A DNA stretch of 64,000 bases, taken from assembly GCA_021307315.1 (NCBI GenBank), contig JAJSPD010000014.1, positions 837,202 to 901,201 of the forward strand. The letters run 5' to 3'. Both the position numbers and the translations under genes were made by a program. The notes below the pieces were generated by a model. That model searched no databases, was not told the DNA's origin, and worked only from the letters and a program-made list of their open reading frames with translations. Below are positions 1 to 10,918 of the stretch, in pieces (position 1 is the first letter of the stretch; each line of letters opens with the position of its first letter). Origin of the DNA: Bisporella sp. PMI_857 (taxonomy: Eukaryota; Ascomycota; Leotiomycetes; Helotiales; Helotiaceae).

Positions 1-1531
1 GCCTAGGGAAACAGGCACCTCGCCAACCCACGGGTGCGCATCCCGCGAATATCCCATGATGCCCGTCCACTCGTACGTAGCGTCCAACGTCTGCCTGCTT
101 GCCTTCTCTCCCTCATTTCGCAGGCTTAGATTCAGAGCTTGTGGTAAGCTCTCTTTGAGCCACGTGCCAACTGGCTCCTCGACTGTGCTATCATCCCACA
201 CTCCGACAGCGAGTCCTTTGGCAAACTGACGGCCACCACCTAGAATCAACTCCGCGTCTGGCGCTGGTCGTTGGATCAGGTAATCGTCGCGATGCAGCGG
301 ATTGTGGCTAGTTTCGCCTACGATGTAATACGTGTGCTCGATATCGAGAGGGGCTTCGTCTAGGGTCGGCTCCTGTGGTGGTTTGAGCGCGGAAACTTGG
401 CCTCGTATTGGAACGATCAGATCTGAGAACTGCGGGAGCAAGTAGGACGTGTAAGCATTGGTGGCGAGCAAAACATGTTTTGCAGCAATTTGGCCACGAG
501 GAGTGTGTACGATCCACGCCGGTTGGCCTTCGTTTGAGTTGGTGCTTCTTGCTTCCAGTTTCTGCAGGCTTACCACTGGTGTCGTTGTGTGCAAGTTGAA
601 GTCCCCGTTTGTCGCCCCTGAAGTTGCCAAAAGTCGTTCAAGTACAAAGGCAACAAGTTTGTACGGCCAAAGACTTGCTGCGTGGAGCTGCACAATGGCG
701 CCATCCGCGTTAGGAGCACGCAGATCTTCAAGGGTTACATTCTTATCTGCGGTCGCCCATGGAAGCCTACCGCCACTCTCTTTCGTAATAACGGCATCCT
801 TGACTGCGAGGTCTGGGTATGATTCCTTGAGACGCTCGACGGTAGCTTGTGCGTTTGCAAAGAGGGAGGCAGAGTAGTAGGCATGCACGCTCGTTGTCGT
901 TTTCCAATCACATGGTATGGAATGAGTTTCCACCAGCTCCTTTAGATATAGATATGTTTGGAGCTCAAAATGCGATATATTGGGACTCGCTGCTGCATAT
1001 ATTGCAGGTTGGCAGTGCCCACCATTCTGCAAATGGGTCAGCTAGGAAGACTGATAGCTGATTCGAGGCACAGTATAGCATCCGGTTTACAACAAAATTT
1101 CTGGCGCTTGATTGATCTAGTTTTCCACTTGGAACGAATGAGACATGGAAATGATTCCGAAAATTGCCGCTAACCACCATTAGGGCTACACATTAAGAAA
1201 CTAGAAGAACGAATATACTTACCCTCCCTGTGGCACCCCAGCATGCTTCACGAGCCTCAAGCATAACGATATTTAGATCTGATCTCTTCTCCCTCAGCGT
1301 ATGTGCTGCTATAGCACCACTGATGCCACTTCCCACGATGACCACATCTGCTGAGGATGGTAGATCAGCTGTGGTCCGGTGTCCGATCAGCTTTTCGGAA
1401 GGCTGACTATGCCAATACGATTTGCTCGAGTTTTCAACCGGCAAGCCGGCTTGCCCATCTTTGAGGTCAATAACAGTCATAGTTTCTCTATCAGCTTGCG
1501 TCGAGGAACAAAGTAATCCTTGAGGGGCCAA
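1..1531 (-). CDS. FAD-dependent oxidoreductase (DAO family), C-terminus off the window
   Basis: Predicted flavin oxidoreductase of the D-amino-acid-oxidase-like (DAO) fold, which typically oxidises amines or amino acids; the substrate cannot be read here. Exons on the - strand are 1531-1223 and 1026-1, with an intron at 1222-1027 (GTAAGT donor, CAG acceptor). The first exon carries the dinucleotide-binding segment VVIVGSGISGAIAAHTL (GxGxxG) followed by an acidic 'EAR'. The join restores the family signature GATGRNGGH across the splice site, which strongly supports the intron. The frame then stays open for 342 codons to the window edge, so the C-terminus is missing. The first in-frame ATG is at 1531; a second at 1480 (MTVIDLKDGQ) is an equally plausible start. 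An N-terminal tail precedes the FAD motif and no signal peptide is evident. Confidence 0.9.
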
Positions 1532-2492
1532 AGCAAGTGACTGACGAATCTAAAAAGTACACCACCACTCTTACTTTCCTTGGCTCATAATTGTATAGCA
1601 TGGCAAATCACAAGCTTGTAGCACATCCCCCTTGCATGGTTACAAGTTGTGGCACATGATCAAGAGTGGGATCACATTCGGCTATGAGGGAGATCGGAAC
1701 TCGGATATCACTGTCCCATATCCGATCTTAAGTAGTCACCATCCGTCGGGTCGGAAGACTTCTCGAAGATCGAGTATGTAAGTGTACCGCGTATCATATA
1801 TGGATCGCAGAATGAGTTGAAGACGGCAGAATATATGTAAAGGGAGAGCAACACCAAATTTTGGAACTCCACACATCAGACGGGCCCTGTAGCTACCGAT
1901 AGCCGAGGAGCCTTTTCAGATGTGCCTCTTCGACCCCGTACGTTTCTCGAAGATCTCCTTCTCTACAGTAAGAATGCCTCCTGTTCGTTTCTTATGGTGG
2001 GGACTGCTAAGGTCATTTGTTTGGTGTTGAGGTCTGCGGCATGATCAAGTCTAGGCTCTAGGTTGTCTCGGCTAACATCATGATACCTTTTAGTACTGTA
2101 AATGCAGTACAAGTAACCTTCCACACACTGGCTCGGCTCACTATACACACTAACTGTGCAGGACCCTTCCCGTCCACCCCCTGGCTCACACTGTAATGCA
2201 CATCACCCCCCCACCACCAAGCTTCCAAGAAAAATGCACCTTGTGGTCATGGCCACCTTTCTTCCTCGTGCCCCATTTTCCCGACTTTTCTTTTGTCTTC
2301 TCATTCATACAATATGGCCTCGTGAGCGGTGCCACTTTATACCGCCAGTCCCTTTCTGTTGCTTAAGTTCGTTCGACAGCATAGATGTTGTTATTATTTC
2401 CTCCTTGATCAATTGTGTGCGACTGGCGTTGCTTTCTTTCTCTCTAGAACTCTAAAGTGCTTGCCAGCTCTGGAGTTGTGCGCAGGCTCATC
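1532..2492. other. Intergenic, divergent promoter region
   Basis: This is the upstream space shared by the FAD oxidoreductase (-) and the GH76 gene (+). Pyrimidine-rich tracts around 2250-2450 fit a fungal 5' leader for the GH76 gene. The short ORFs here begin at non-ATG codons or show no protein-like composition. I see no RNA gene or repeat. Confidence 0.5.
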
Positions 2493-4214
2493 ATGTATGT
2501 CTTCATGAAGTCCACGAATACACGATCACGATCAGCTCTTTCGATACTGTATATATACCTTCTCACCATAACTATTGCCTCTGCTGAGCGCCTAGATCTG
2601 CCCAAGCAATTACCCCTCGGCTCTGCCAATTCTGTGGCGAGCTCGAATAGTACAACTTCATTCGAGACCTTCTTTGATGCACTAGAAGTCCTACAGCGAG
2701 ATTACTATGAGGTATGGCAAGGGATATGGCCAACGTCTATCGATTGGACCTCTGCGGTTATCGGCACCTATGTTGCGTCTGCTCTGACCACGCTCTCCAC
2801 GTCTTTCGAGAGTCTTGTCGACGTCAAGGATAATGAGAATATGATCAACAAGTACTTTGCGCAACTAGTGGGAAGCTACTTTGGGCAAGATGCGTTCTCG
2901 CTACGACAGCAAGCGTATGATGATATGCTCTGGGTGGTGCTCGGCTGGCTCGAGGGCATAAAGTTCATCAATACACACTCGACCCTCCATTACAGTGGTG
3001 CCATTGGCAGAAGTAGCTGGCACGGTAACCAATATATCCCGGCCTTCGCACATCGAGCGCGTATATTTTGGGATTTGGCAAGCGCGGGATGGGACACAAG
3101 ATTGTGCAATGGCGGTATGATATGGAGTCCATATCTCACCCCTTACAAAAACGCCATCACGAATGAGCTGTACATTTCCGCCTCAATTTCGATGTATCTA
3201 TACTTTCCTGGCGACAACAATACCTCACCATTTGGAGTTTCGCCTCCTGGAACAGGTGACATTCCACCAGCCCAACCTCACGATCCAAAATATCTCGCAG
3301 CTGCTGTAGAAGGGTACAAGTGGCTCACTGCCTCAAACATGACTGATGCTCAAGGGCTTTATGTTGATGGGTATCATGTTTCTAATTGGTCCAGCGACCT
3401 TCCGCCAAACTCGACAATACCATTAGAGTGCGACGAGAGGAATGAAATGGTATACACATACAATCAAGGCGTTCTTCTTACAGGCCAACGAGGACTCTAC
3501 GAAGCTACTGGGGTGATCAACTATCTTGACGATGGGCATCATCTTGTCGAAAATGTTATCGCGGCTACGGGGTGGAATTTGAGTACCGATTCTGAGATTG
3601 ATGACTCTGGCAAGAGACTAAAAAAATGGTATGGTCTAGGCAGAGGCGGTGTTTTAGAAGATGCGTGTGATGCAGATGGATACTGCTCTCAGGATTCTCA
3701 AACCTTCAAGGGCATATTTTTCCATCATTTGACACTCTTCTGTACAGCGCTTCCTTATTACCCAATCATTCCAGGGGATCCCTTCATCGGCAAGGGGGTA
3801 ATCAACGAGACAAGCTATGCAGATGATCGGAAGATGCATTCGAAGAAGTGTGGTAGATACAAGTCGTGGATTCGGCATAACGCTGAAGCCGCAGTAGAGA
3901 CGAGAAATGAATTCGGTAGATATGGTATGTGGTGGGGTGCGCCGTCAAGCGCTGTTGCGGGCGAAGAGACTGGAGAACCTGAAAATGCTAAGGAGATTCC
4001 GCCCAATGCTGTAGATTATAGGAATCAAGGGGTACCGGCGGGTTGGAAACGTTCACTCAAGATGCATACTATCAAAGTTTCAGATGAATTGTCACGCCAA
4101 CAGGCTGTGGCTCAAGATCTGAATGATCGCGGCAGAGGCCGAACAGTTGAGACGCAAGGCGGCGGTGTAGCTGTGCTCCGTGCTGCTTGGGAACTCGCTG
4201 ACAAGGAGGGTTGA
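2493..4214 (+). CDS. Secreted GH76 alpha-1,6-mannanase-like protein
   Basis: Glycoside hydrolase family 76 proteins cleave or transglycosylate alpha-1,6-mannan; fungal ones (Dcw1/Dfg5 type) act at the cell surface, others degrade mannan. The ORF is intronless. The open frame extends slightly upstream through a GTG, but the first ATG is 2493 (A at -3), giving 573 aa. An N-terminal hydrophobic stretch ending near TITIASA fits a signal peptide. The paired catalytic aspartates of the family appear in QAYDDMLW (residues 143-144). Other family features are the NGGMIWSPY and NEMVYTYNQG segments and Trp-rich helices. Several NxS/T sequons fit secretion. No GPI-type hydrophobic C-terminus is visible; the tail is polar, so this is more likely a soluble secreted enzyme than a GPI-anchored wall protein. 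Confidence 0.92.
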   Translation: MYVFMKSTNTRSRSALSILYIYLLTITIASAERLDLPKQLPLGSANSVASSNSTTSFETFFDALEVLQRDYYEVWQGIWPTSIDWTSAVIGTYVASALTTLSTSFESLVDVKDNENMINKYFAQLVGSYFGQDAFSLRQQAYDDMLWVVLGWLEGIKFINTHSTLHYSGAIGRSSWHGNQYIPAFAHRARIFWDLASAGWDTRLCNGGMIWSPYLTPYKNAITNELYISASISMYLYFPGDNNTSPFGVSPPGTGDIPPAQPHDPKYLAAAVEGYKWLTASNMTDAQGLYVDGYHVSNWSSDLPPNSTIPLECDERNEMVYTYNQGVLLTGQRGLYEATGVINYLDDGHHLVENVIAATGWNLSTDSEIDDSGKRLKKWYGLGRGGVLEDACDADGYCSQDSQTFKGIFFHHLTLFCTALPYYPIIPGDPFIGKGVINETSYADDRKMHSKKCGRYKSWIRHNAEAAVETRNEFGRYGMWWGAPSSAVAGEETGEPENAKEIPPNAVDYRNQGVPAGWKRSLKMHTIKVSDELSRQQAVAQDLNDRGRGRTVETQGGGVAVLRAAWELADKEG

Positions 4215-6045
4215 TGGTGGGATATGTATATTGGTATGGTGTACATACTTTACATGAAATAGCATTGGGTAATGGGGCGTTTTTAGAGTATCATTAGACA
4301 CTAGGTCTGCAAGAATACAGAAACTGGCATGCAGCATTCAGATTTGCTCATAATACAATCGTTGTCTAGAGGAACAGTGTGCCATGTTTGCTTCTGGTCA
4401 TGCAATCAAGGGGGTTCAGCATTGGGAGTTCAGTGACTTGCTTCGCAGGTTGGGTGTAGAGGCTCATGCTCTTGTTTTATTCACAATGCCTCAAGTGACC
4501 AAATACGGAAGACATTCCATTTCACCTCAAGCCCTCAAATGCAAGGAGAAAATCTTCGCGATGAACCGGGCCTCTTTGAGCTAAATAACTCGAAAGATTG
4601 GATTTCTTTTAAAGTTTCAACCGAAATTTGGATGGAGGCTTTCGGCGCGATTATGCAAGAGGTCCGGCAAAGTCAACTCTTGCTCTACGTCTGATTCAGT
4701 TCCAGAATTATGTTAGAAATAGCCTCACAACGTCCCCCTACCCAACTCTCCCCCCACAGCAACTTAAGCCACGTCATAACCCGACCCTTCCCATTTAGAC
4801 GGGACCCCAAGCGCCGCCGTTCGACACACAAACAATGGGTAGCGCACTATCCCGTCTCTGCCTCGACAGAGCCTACCTACCGCAGAACAATCACTGGTGC
4901 GTCCTCACCAATTTTCCTTAGTTGAGCAGCGTTCGACATAGGTTTTGAAGGTTGAGGACTTATTGCAGGTTCAGCACTTAGGCTTCCCCAAATAGGGTTC
5001 GATCGCCCATTAGTTTTCCTATGGCTTTGTTGATTGACTCTCCCAGAGACTCTTTCGTGGGCTTAATTGAATGCCACTTCTCCTGTCAGCAACTCGCTCA
5101 GCGTCTCGCCTCTGGGGAAACCATTCTTGCCACCTCCGGCCAGGCTCATCTCGACCTTGAAAGGCTGTCTCCATTACCTCATCGATATATGAGCAGCCGC
5201 TGATGCCTCAATAATTCCTGCTTTTAGTAGGTAAGCTATAACATCATCTCGCTCAGGATTCCAATTTGTTAGGCTGATGTCCAGCCCTGCATATATTATT
5301 GGAGGAAATTCCTTCATATTCTGATATAGCATCGTGTTAGAGAATCCTGTTTCTCGCGCCATGCTATGAAATTCGCGCTGAAGGAAATTTGTCCGTCGGA
5401 ACCTCTCAGGCGCCGTGCCGCGGCTGTGTACGGTGAGTATATCTTTCACGAAGAGAATGAGCGGCGTCTAATTTCCCTGCGTAGGTGTCATTTCGTATAT
5501 GTATTTGATATCCGATGTGGCGGACGTAGGAGCCAAAGCCAGGAGGCAGAGGTAAGAAAGTTTCGTTGTGATAGGGAGGCAAGTATCTGGATGCGAAACC
5601 TGCGCACTTTAAGTTGGGTAACTGCCACTCTCAAGTCAGGAAACCATCTAATTATGAGAACACTTGTTCGAAATTCGTTGAATCCTATGCTACAATTTGA
5701 ATGAAATTAATAGGAGGCGGTGCTAGGATTCCAATTACAGATCTTGCTGAAACAATGTCTATCTACTGAAGGAGAAATTTTGCTTATTTGAGGGAGGAGT
5801 GTACCCTTTTAGCAGATTGTTGCCTTTATACCGCTAGGTAAAATGCAACCCTAAAAAGTAATAAATTAACAAAGCCTCATTACGAGGATGCTGTAACACC
5901 TGCAGACAGCCGGGGAAGTTTTGAATCCCATTCGCAAGTAAAAGGTATATTGAACGCCTATGTACATCGAGGCTTGTGTCCCATTTGATTATATTCTTTC
6001 CATTCCAATCCATGCTTCCATAATACAAGTCAAAGCGCGCACAAG
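4215..6045. other. Long intergenic stretch without a convincing gene
   Basis: The stretch holds several short ORFs (for example 5021-5203 + and 5449-5174 -) with no recognisable domain. A short ATG-initiated ORF near 4834 stops quickly whether or not an intron is assumed. The 5449-5174 (-) ORF looks weakly protein-like but has no clear start or homologous motif that I recognise. I annotate no gene here. Confidence 0.4.
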
Positions 6046-7486
6046 TTACTGATAAAATTGACTTTTCTGGAAGCTCTCCACGGACATATCGCCCGCCTTG
6101 CCTTCCACTACCGGCGCGCTCTGGCTAGTCATCGTGCTCGTTCTGCTACCGCTCTGGCTCGCACTCTTAATTTCTGCAATCGGCTGCCCAGATCTCCTCG
6201 CTACTTCGAGGTATACTCCTGGTAAATATCCCACGCGTCCGTCTCGCGCTCTGCATCGCCACCATTCACTTGGATTGCCCATCGGGTCGCTCTTGCTTAG
6301 GACTGCTACTAAATCACCTTTCTTGACCTCGAGGTCGACTCCTTGTACGGATGCACCTGACTCAGGCGTAAAGTCGTACTTTGCACGACAGAACTCCAGC
6401 TGTGAAGGGTCAAGCTGTACCTGAATAGGTTGGCCATCTGGTCCTATTTGGATTCCGGAGGCGGCCATCTGCCGCCTCTGTTCCTCTTCTTGAGACGCTT
6501 GGAGAGCTTTGATAAGCTTGCCCATGAGATAGGGCAAACCAAATGCAGCCCCAATAAAGAATAGGAAAGGTTTCTTGCTAGGTCGTGGTGCACTAGCTGG
6601 CGAGCCATCTGGATGGAACTTGCGTCCTTCAAAAGACGCAAAGGCGCTTGGAGTAAGTGCCGTGGCATCAGCGGGAGGCGGTCGTCCGGTGATCTTAGCA
6701 AACAGCGTCCGCAGCCACCGCAGAACAGTAAATATGCCCAATATTGAACCCAGTGTATTCCGTAGATTACCGAACTGCTCAGCCACTGATACCATAGCTA
6801 TATACAAACTTAGCACAACTCTTTGACCATGACGGCTGAAAACCACTTACCGAAGAAACTAGAATGCGTGGCCATATATGTGCTTTCCAACATCTGTGCA
6901 AATCCCCCAAAAGCGCCGACTATACTTTCGATAATCTGGAAAGTAGCCTGGGTGCTCTGCGTGAAGCCATGTGTCATGCTATTAGGATCATTTGGATCCC
7001 CCATGCCGCCCATACCTCCATACATGCCACCCATCCCGCCGCCGTACATCGATCCATAACCACCCATGCCTCCGTACATACTAGACCCATATCCCATTGC
7101 TCCCATTCTTGAGTAGGGCGATGAATATGCCGAGCCGATGCCGCCATATGGCGAGGCCACGCCTCCGATGCCACCCAACCTGTTCGCACCATATGGGGAG
7201 TATGCTGATGCATTCCGGTTGACAGCAGATGTGAGAGACGATGGTCGCTCGGGTATCACCGGCGCGCCCGAAGCTGATGTTGTCGAGGATGTGATGGTGG
7301 AGGAAGGATTAGAGATTGATGTACCAGTAGGAGCTGGTACTGGGGCAGATATAGCTATGAGCAAGACGTTGTTAGCAGTTATCTGTACATCGTCCGGCGG
7401 AAAACTCAGGCGTGGGTTGTTAATGACATACCTGGAGTAGCCGCACCCCCCCTTTCCCATGGCTTCGGCGGCGATACCGTCGCCAT
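6046..7486 (-). CDS. PEX13: Peroxin 13, peroxisomal docking protein
   Basis: Pex13 is a peroxisomal membrane protein of the docking complex with Pex14 that receives the PTS receptors Pex5/Pex7. Exons on the - strand are 7486-7432, 7354-6851 and 6797-6046 (introns of 77 and 53 bp), giving 436 aa. The first exon encodes MATVSPPKPWERGG, the Pro/Trp N-terminus of fungal Pex13. Exon 2 encodes a Ser/Thr/Ala linker, a Tyr/Gly/Met-rich low-complexity segment and the conserved STQATFQIIESIVGAFGGFA helix. Exon 3 resumes with MVSVAEQFGNLRNTLGSILG, a hydrophobic segment around residues 262-282, and an SH3 domain at about 323-386 (AKYDF, ALYDF-like; SEWWRCR; GYLPGVYLE). Both splice joins restore uninterrupted family sequence. 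The C-terminal tail after the SH3 domain is Ser-rich. Confidence 0.97.
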
Positions 7487-8254
7487 TGCGTAGTATATTC
7501 TGGGGCCGCTTTCTACCGCTACCAGGCCCTCCAAGGCTCCGCCTTGATGGTTGTGATGATTGTTGTGAGCCAAAAGGGTGATGTTGGATGTTTCGAGATC
7601 TCACGACAAATCCATCAATTTCCAGGTCTAGCAGCTGATAAGCGGCAACCGCCTTGGGCCGTGGTTTTTATGGGAGTTTGCCACCAATTGAAAATTGCCT
7701 ACAATCACAACGACCTGCCAAATGGAATTTCAAAACTTTGTAGTGGATATGTGTTGCTTCAAAAAAAAAAAGATATTTTTGTGACACAGAAATTAAAGAT
7801 TATTGAAAAGTTGTCGAATTCAAAATCAATAACCAGCAGGTTCTTAGTGAAGGATGATGGCCCGCCTACCTGACAACTATAAGCCGGTTCGAAGATTGAC
7901 CTCGGCTCTCGCGTTAGAGCTGATTCAATGACAAACAGCCACTTAATAATGAGCAAAATTACATGCATACATTCATACATATAAACAGCCGTCGGTGAAT
8001 CCGATTTCAGGTATGCCTCGGAGATTGATTTAAGGTGCGTGGAAGAGAATGATGTTTACCAACCGGGTCACCTAGCATATTGCATTTTATTTCTAATAAT
8101 CACGTGTCGAGGATAATTTTCCTGATACGGGCAGCATTGAGACAATTCGTGAAACAGAGATTTCAGCAGAAACTAACAAATAAAATGATTACTACAATGT
8201 CAATTTAGTAGTTTAGTGTTCTCCCTACGGTTCCACATTCGGAATATTTGCCTC
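7487..8254. other. Intergenic between PEX13 and NmrA-like gene
   Basis: Upstream of PEX13 and downstream of the NmrA-like gene. A poly-A run lies at about 7760-7770. I see no coding, RNA or repeat feature. Confidence 0.5.
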
Positions 8255-9373
8255 TCACTTCAAGTTAGCAAATGCCTCTGCCTTGCTTGCAAACTCCTTC
8301 CATGTGGTCAATTTATCAACCAGAATCTGTAGCACATAGTTAGCCTATTATGAAACTGTACAAATTTGGATTTGCTTACCTTTTGGCTCTCGTTCAAGTC
8401 AGCTCCGCCATAATACCCAAACTCGTTCATCAATCTCATGTTCTGTGTCAACTCCTCGGCGGCCTCCTCAGGTTGTCCAACTTGAACAAGAATGCCCTTG
8501 AAAACAGCTTCAGGCAGCTCTACCGCCGCTGCATTCTTACCAGCTTCGGGATACACCTCCTTGAACTCTTTGACAATCTGATCAACGGTGTAATAATCCG
8601 TAGCACCATAGATCCTCTGGCCAAGCGTCTTCTCCCTGTTGAGCAAGATGCCCTTGACAAATTTCCCAGTGTCGTCTGCGGCGTCAAAAAGAGGAATGGG
8701 AGTGTTAGTCGGGATCGGGAGACCAAGCGTCCAGATGTTGTGAGGCGGGACTTGACGGAGCATTCCGCCGGGCAGGTTCTTCATATAGAGACCAGCGAGG
8801 AAGAAGGATGCCGGAATACCGATCTTGCGGACGTATTCTTCGACCGCGGCTTTGGAGTCGAAATGCCTGACGTGACTTAACTTGCCTTTGCTCAGCGCGG
8901 TGACATTGAGCAAGGAACTCCAGATGAAGTGTTGCACACCAGCCTCCTGTAGATGAATGTTAGGTTTTGCCACCATGATTATTGTGAGAGGTAACCTACT
9001 TTCGCTGCATCAGCCACGGCCATTCCTTGCTTCCCCTCAACTTCTGGGTCTTGACTCTCCCAGTAGTTGGTCACTGCAAAGACAGCATATGCACCCTTGA
9101 CAGCATTTCTCAAAGATGCCGTATCATTCATATTAGCCTGAAAAGATGTTCGGTCAGCAGTAATTTGACATCTAATAAGCACCCAATACTCACAGCAACA
9201 GTCTCAGCTCCCAATTGCTCCAAAGCTTTGGCAGACGGCTTTGAAACATCACGAGTAACTCCACGGACAATCCATTCCTGCTTCAATTTGGAGTCGCCAA
9301 GAATAGCTTTGACAACAGATCCTCCTTGAAGCCCCGTAGCGCCGAATACTGTGAGAATTTTCTTTGATGCCAT
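8255..9373 (-). CDS. NmrA-like family NAD(P)-binding protein
   Basis: NmrA/HSCARG-like proteins are atypical short-chain dehydrogenases that bind NAD(P) and often act as redox-sensing regulators (NmrA itself represses nitrogen genes through AreA). Exons on the - strand are 9373-9194, 9137-9000, 8946-8380 and 8326-8255, with introns of 53-56 bp that all keep phase 0, giving 318 aa. The N-terminus ILTVFGATGLQGGSVVKAIL holds the NmrA version of the nucleotide-binding glycine motif. Further family segments are AYAVFAVTNYWE, HFIWSSLLN and YVRKIGIPASFFLAG. The last exon adds WKEFASKAEAFANLK before TGA. The classical SDR catalytic YxxxK is not apparent, as is usual for this family. It may be a regulator or an isoflavone-reductase-like enzyme; the sequence does not decide. 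Confidence 0.93.
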
Positions 9374-10918
9374 TCTTTTTGATAACTGCAAATCTGAATC
9401 TGGAACTAAGATGGATATTTGTATTTGGGGATGCCGTCCGACAAAGAAAGGGTAATTATTTTTGTGCTTCGAACTCAATGAGAACTGACGATCTAAATCT
9501 TACTGTATGATGCAGTTGAACAAGAGACAGAGATATATACTTATATTCTGAGGGCTCATATCATCTATCCTTGAGCTTGCTGATACATCATCCATAGGCA
9601 AATGTCGCCGAAAGCTTACGAAGCATTCCTTGCTAAAATAAATCTTGTGAGTCTTGAAGCGACTTTGATATGGCACGTTGATACATAACCTCCAGTCTAC
9701 AGTTACTTCATGGCATAACGTTCGGAGCTCGCTCTTAACTTTGGTTTTTTGATAGCGAGAGTTTAGCAAGTTGGCTTATGGAAAGCGGCTTGGAATTAAT
9801 CAGCGTGGCTAGCTCAGACTCTCTTACGTTACAGTGGAGTGCAAAATGATGGCACCCTTGTCTCTTAAATAAAATTAAGCGACCCAATAGCAGACTCGTA
9901 TTTTTGCTCTGAGGGTTTACTATTGGATCGCTTGTTTGCATAAACCAGACAAGGGTGCAACCCTTTTGCACTCCACTGTACTTAATAAGCGAGCAGCGCA
10001 CTTTGAAAACCCACGAAAGTCGCCGAAAAAAGTCGGCCAAACAATTGCTCAAGCAGGAGAGGGCAAGGGAGCCTTGTCCGAGCTTGGTTTGAATTGACTG
10101 GTCAAGATACCGAATCCGAGACATCAAGTTTGAATGCAACCCTTAAACTGCACTACAAAAAGTCCGATGACTAATGCTCTCGTGCTAACAACAAGCTTGA
10201 ATCGCCCAAATATGGTGCAGCCTTGTCAGATACACACAAGTCCTGATGGGGAGCGTTTATTCTCGCAATTTCAGTTTAAACGCTCGTTGGTGACTTAGCG
10301 TTTGCTAGCCATTCAGCGCAAAGTACAGCGTGTTTCAGCAAAGCGACCACCCGCTAGTCATTTTATTGAGCCTGACATGCTATGGATCTTGGATGTGGCT
10401 CTGGCGGTAAAACTGCCAATCCAATGCGAGATAATTGGAGGGATGTGTCGTATTACCAGACTGTCGGGTCAAGGCAACATTGCCATCAATTTTCTCATCG
10501 TAACCGTTCGTAATGAATTTGAAGAAGGATGTAGAGGTTGTATGATAGAGAGTTCTTTGCTTGATCAAAAGGCAGAGCAACACAAAGCAAGATTATAAAA
10601 CGTTCACTACAATAAGGCTTCTCCCTCTCAATCGATGTAGTCGGAGTTACCTCAACTTACAACAAACAAACGTTAGTTCGTAAGTACCAATGACCTGCAT
10701 TGCATGTTCCTGCAGCTGACAAAACCAACAGGCAGCCGCTTATTTCTCCAGTGAAAATACAGCTCAAGTCGTCTCAAGCGCTTGTGATTGTAATAAGATC
10801 CCATGATTTTGCCATGTCGTGCCAACATCATCGCCCATAGTTCTCCAGTACAATTGTCGAATTTTTATATTCTTTGCATCGTCTCGTTTTGGATTGAGTT
10901 CATTTCGCTAGAACAACT
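9374..10918. other. Intergenic, contains a MITE
   Basis: No supportable gene. Apart from the short inverted-repeat element at 9832-9978 (separate entry) I see only unassigned sequence. A CT-rich leader just before 10919 fits the 5' UTR of the next gene. Confidence 0.5.
9832..9978. mobile_element. MITE, Tc1/mariner-like, 147 bp
   Basis: The ends are inverted repeats starting CAGTGGAGTGCAAAA on the left and ending with its complement on the right. After a 5-bp mismatch block the match resumes with GCACCCTTGTCT and its complement. Further in, AAGCGACCCAATAG pairs with CTATTGGATCGCTT, so the whole element can fold into one hairpin. It is flanked by TA on each side (9830-9831 and 9979-9980), the target-site duplication expected for Tc1/mariner transposition. 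It has no coding capacity. Confidence 0.82.

Noticed and set aside
2156..2455. 99-aa open frame upstream of the GH76 gene
   Set aside because: Starts at a non-ATG codon in pyrimidine-rich leader sequence; the apparent hydrophobicity reflects CT-rich DNA.
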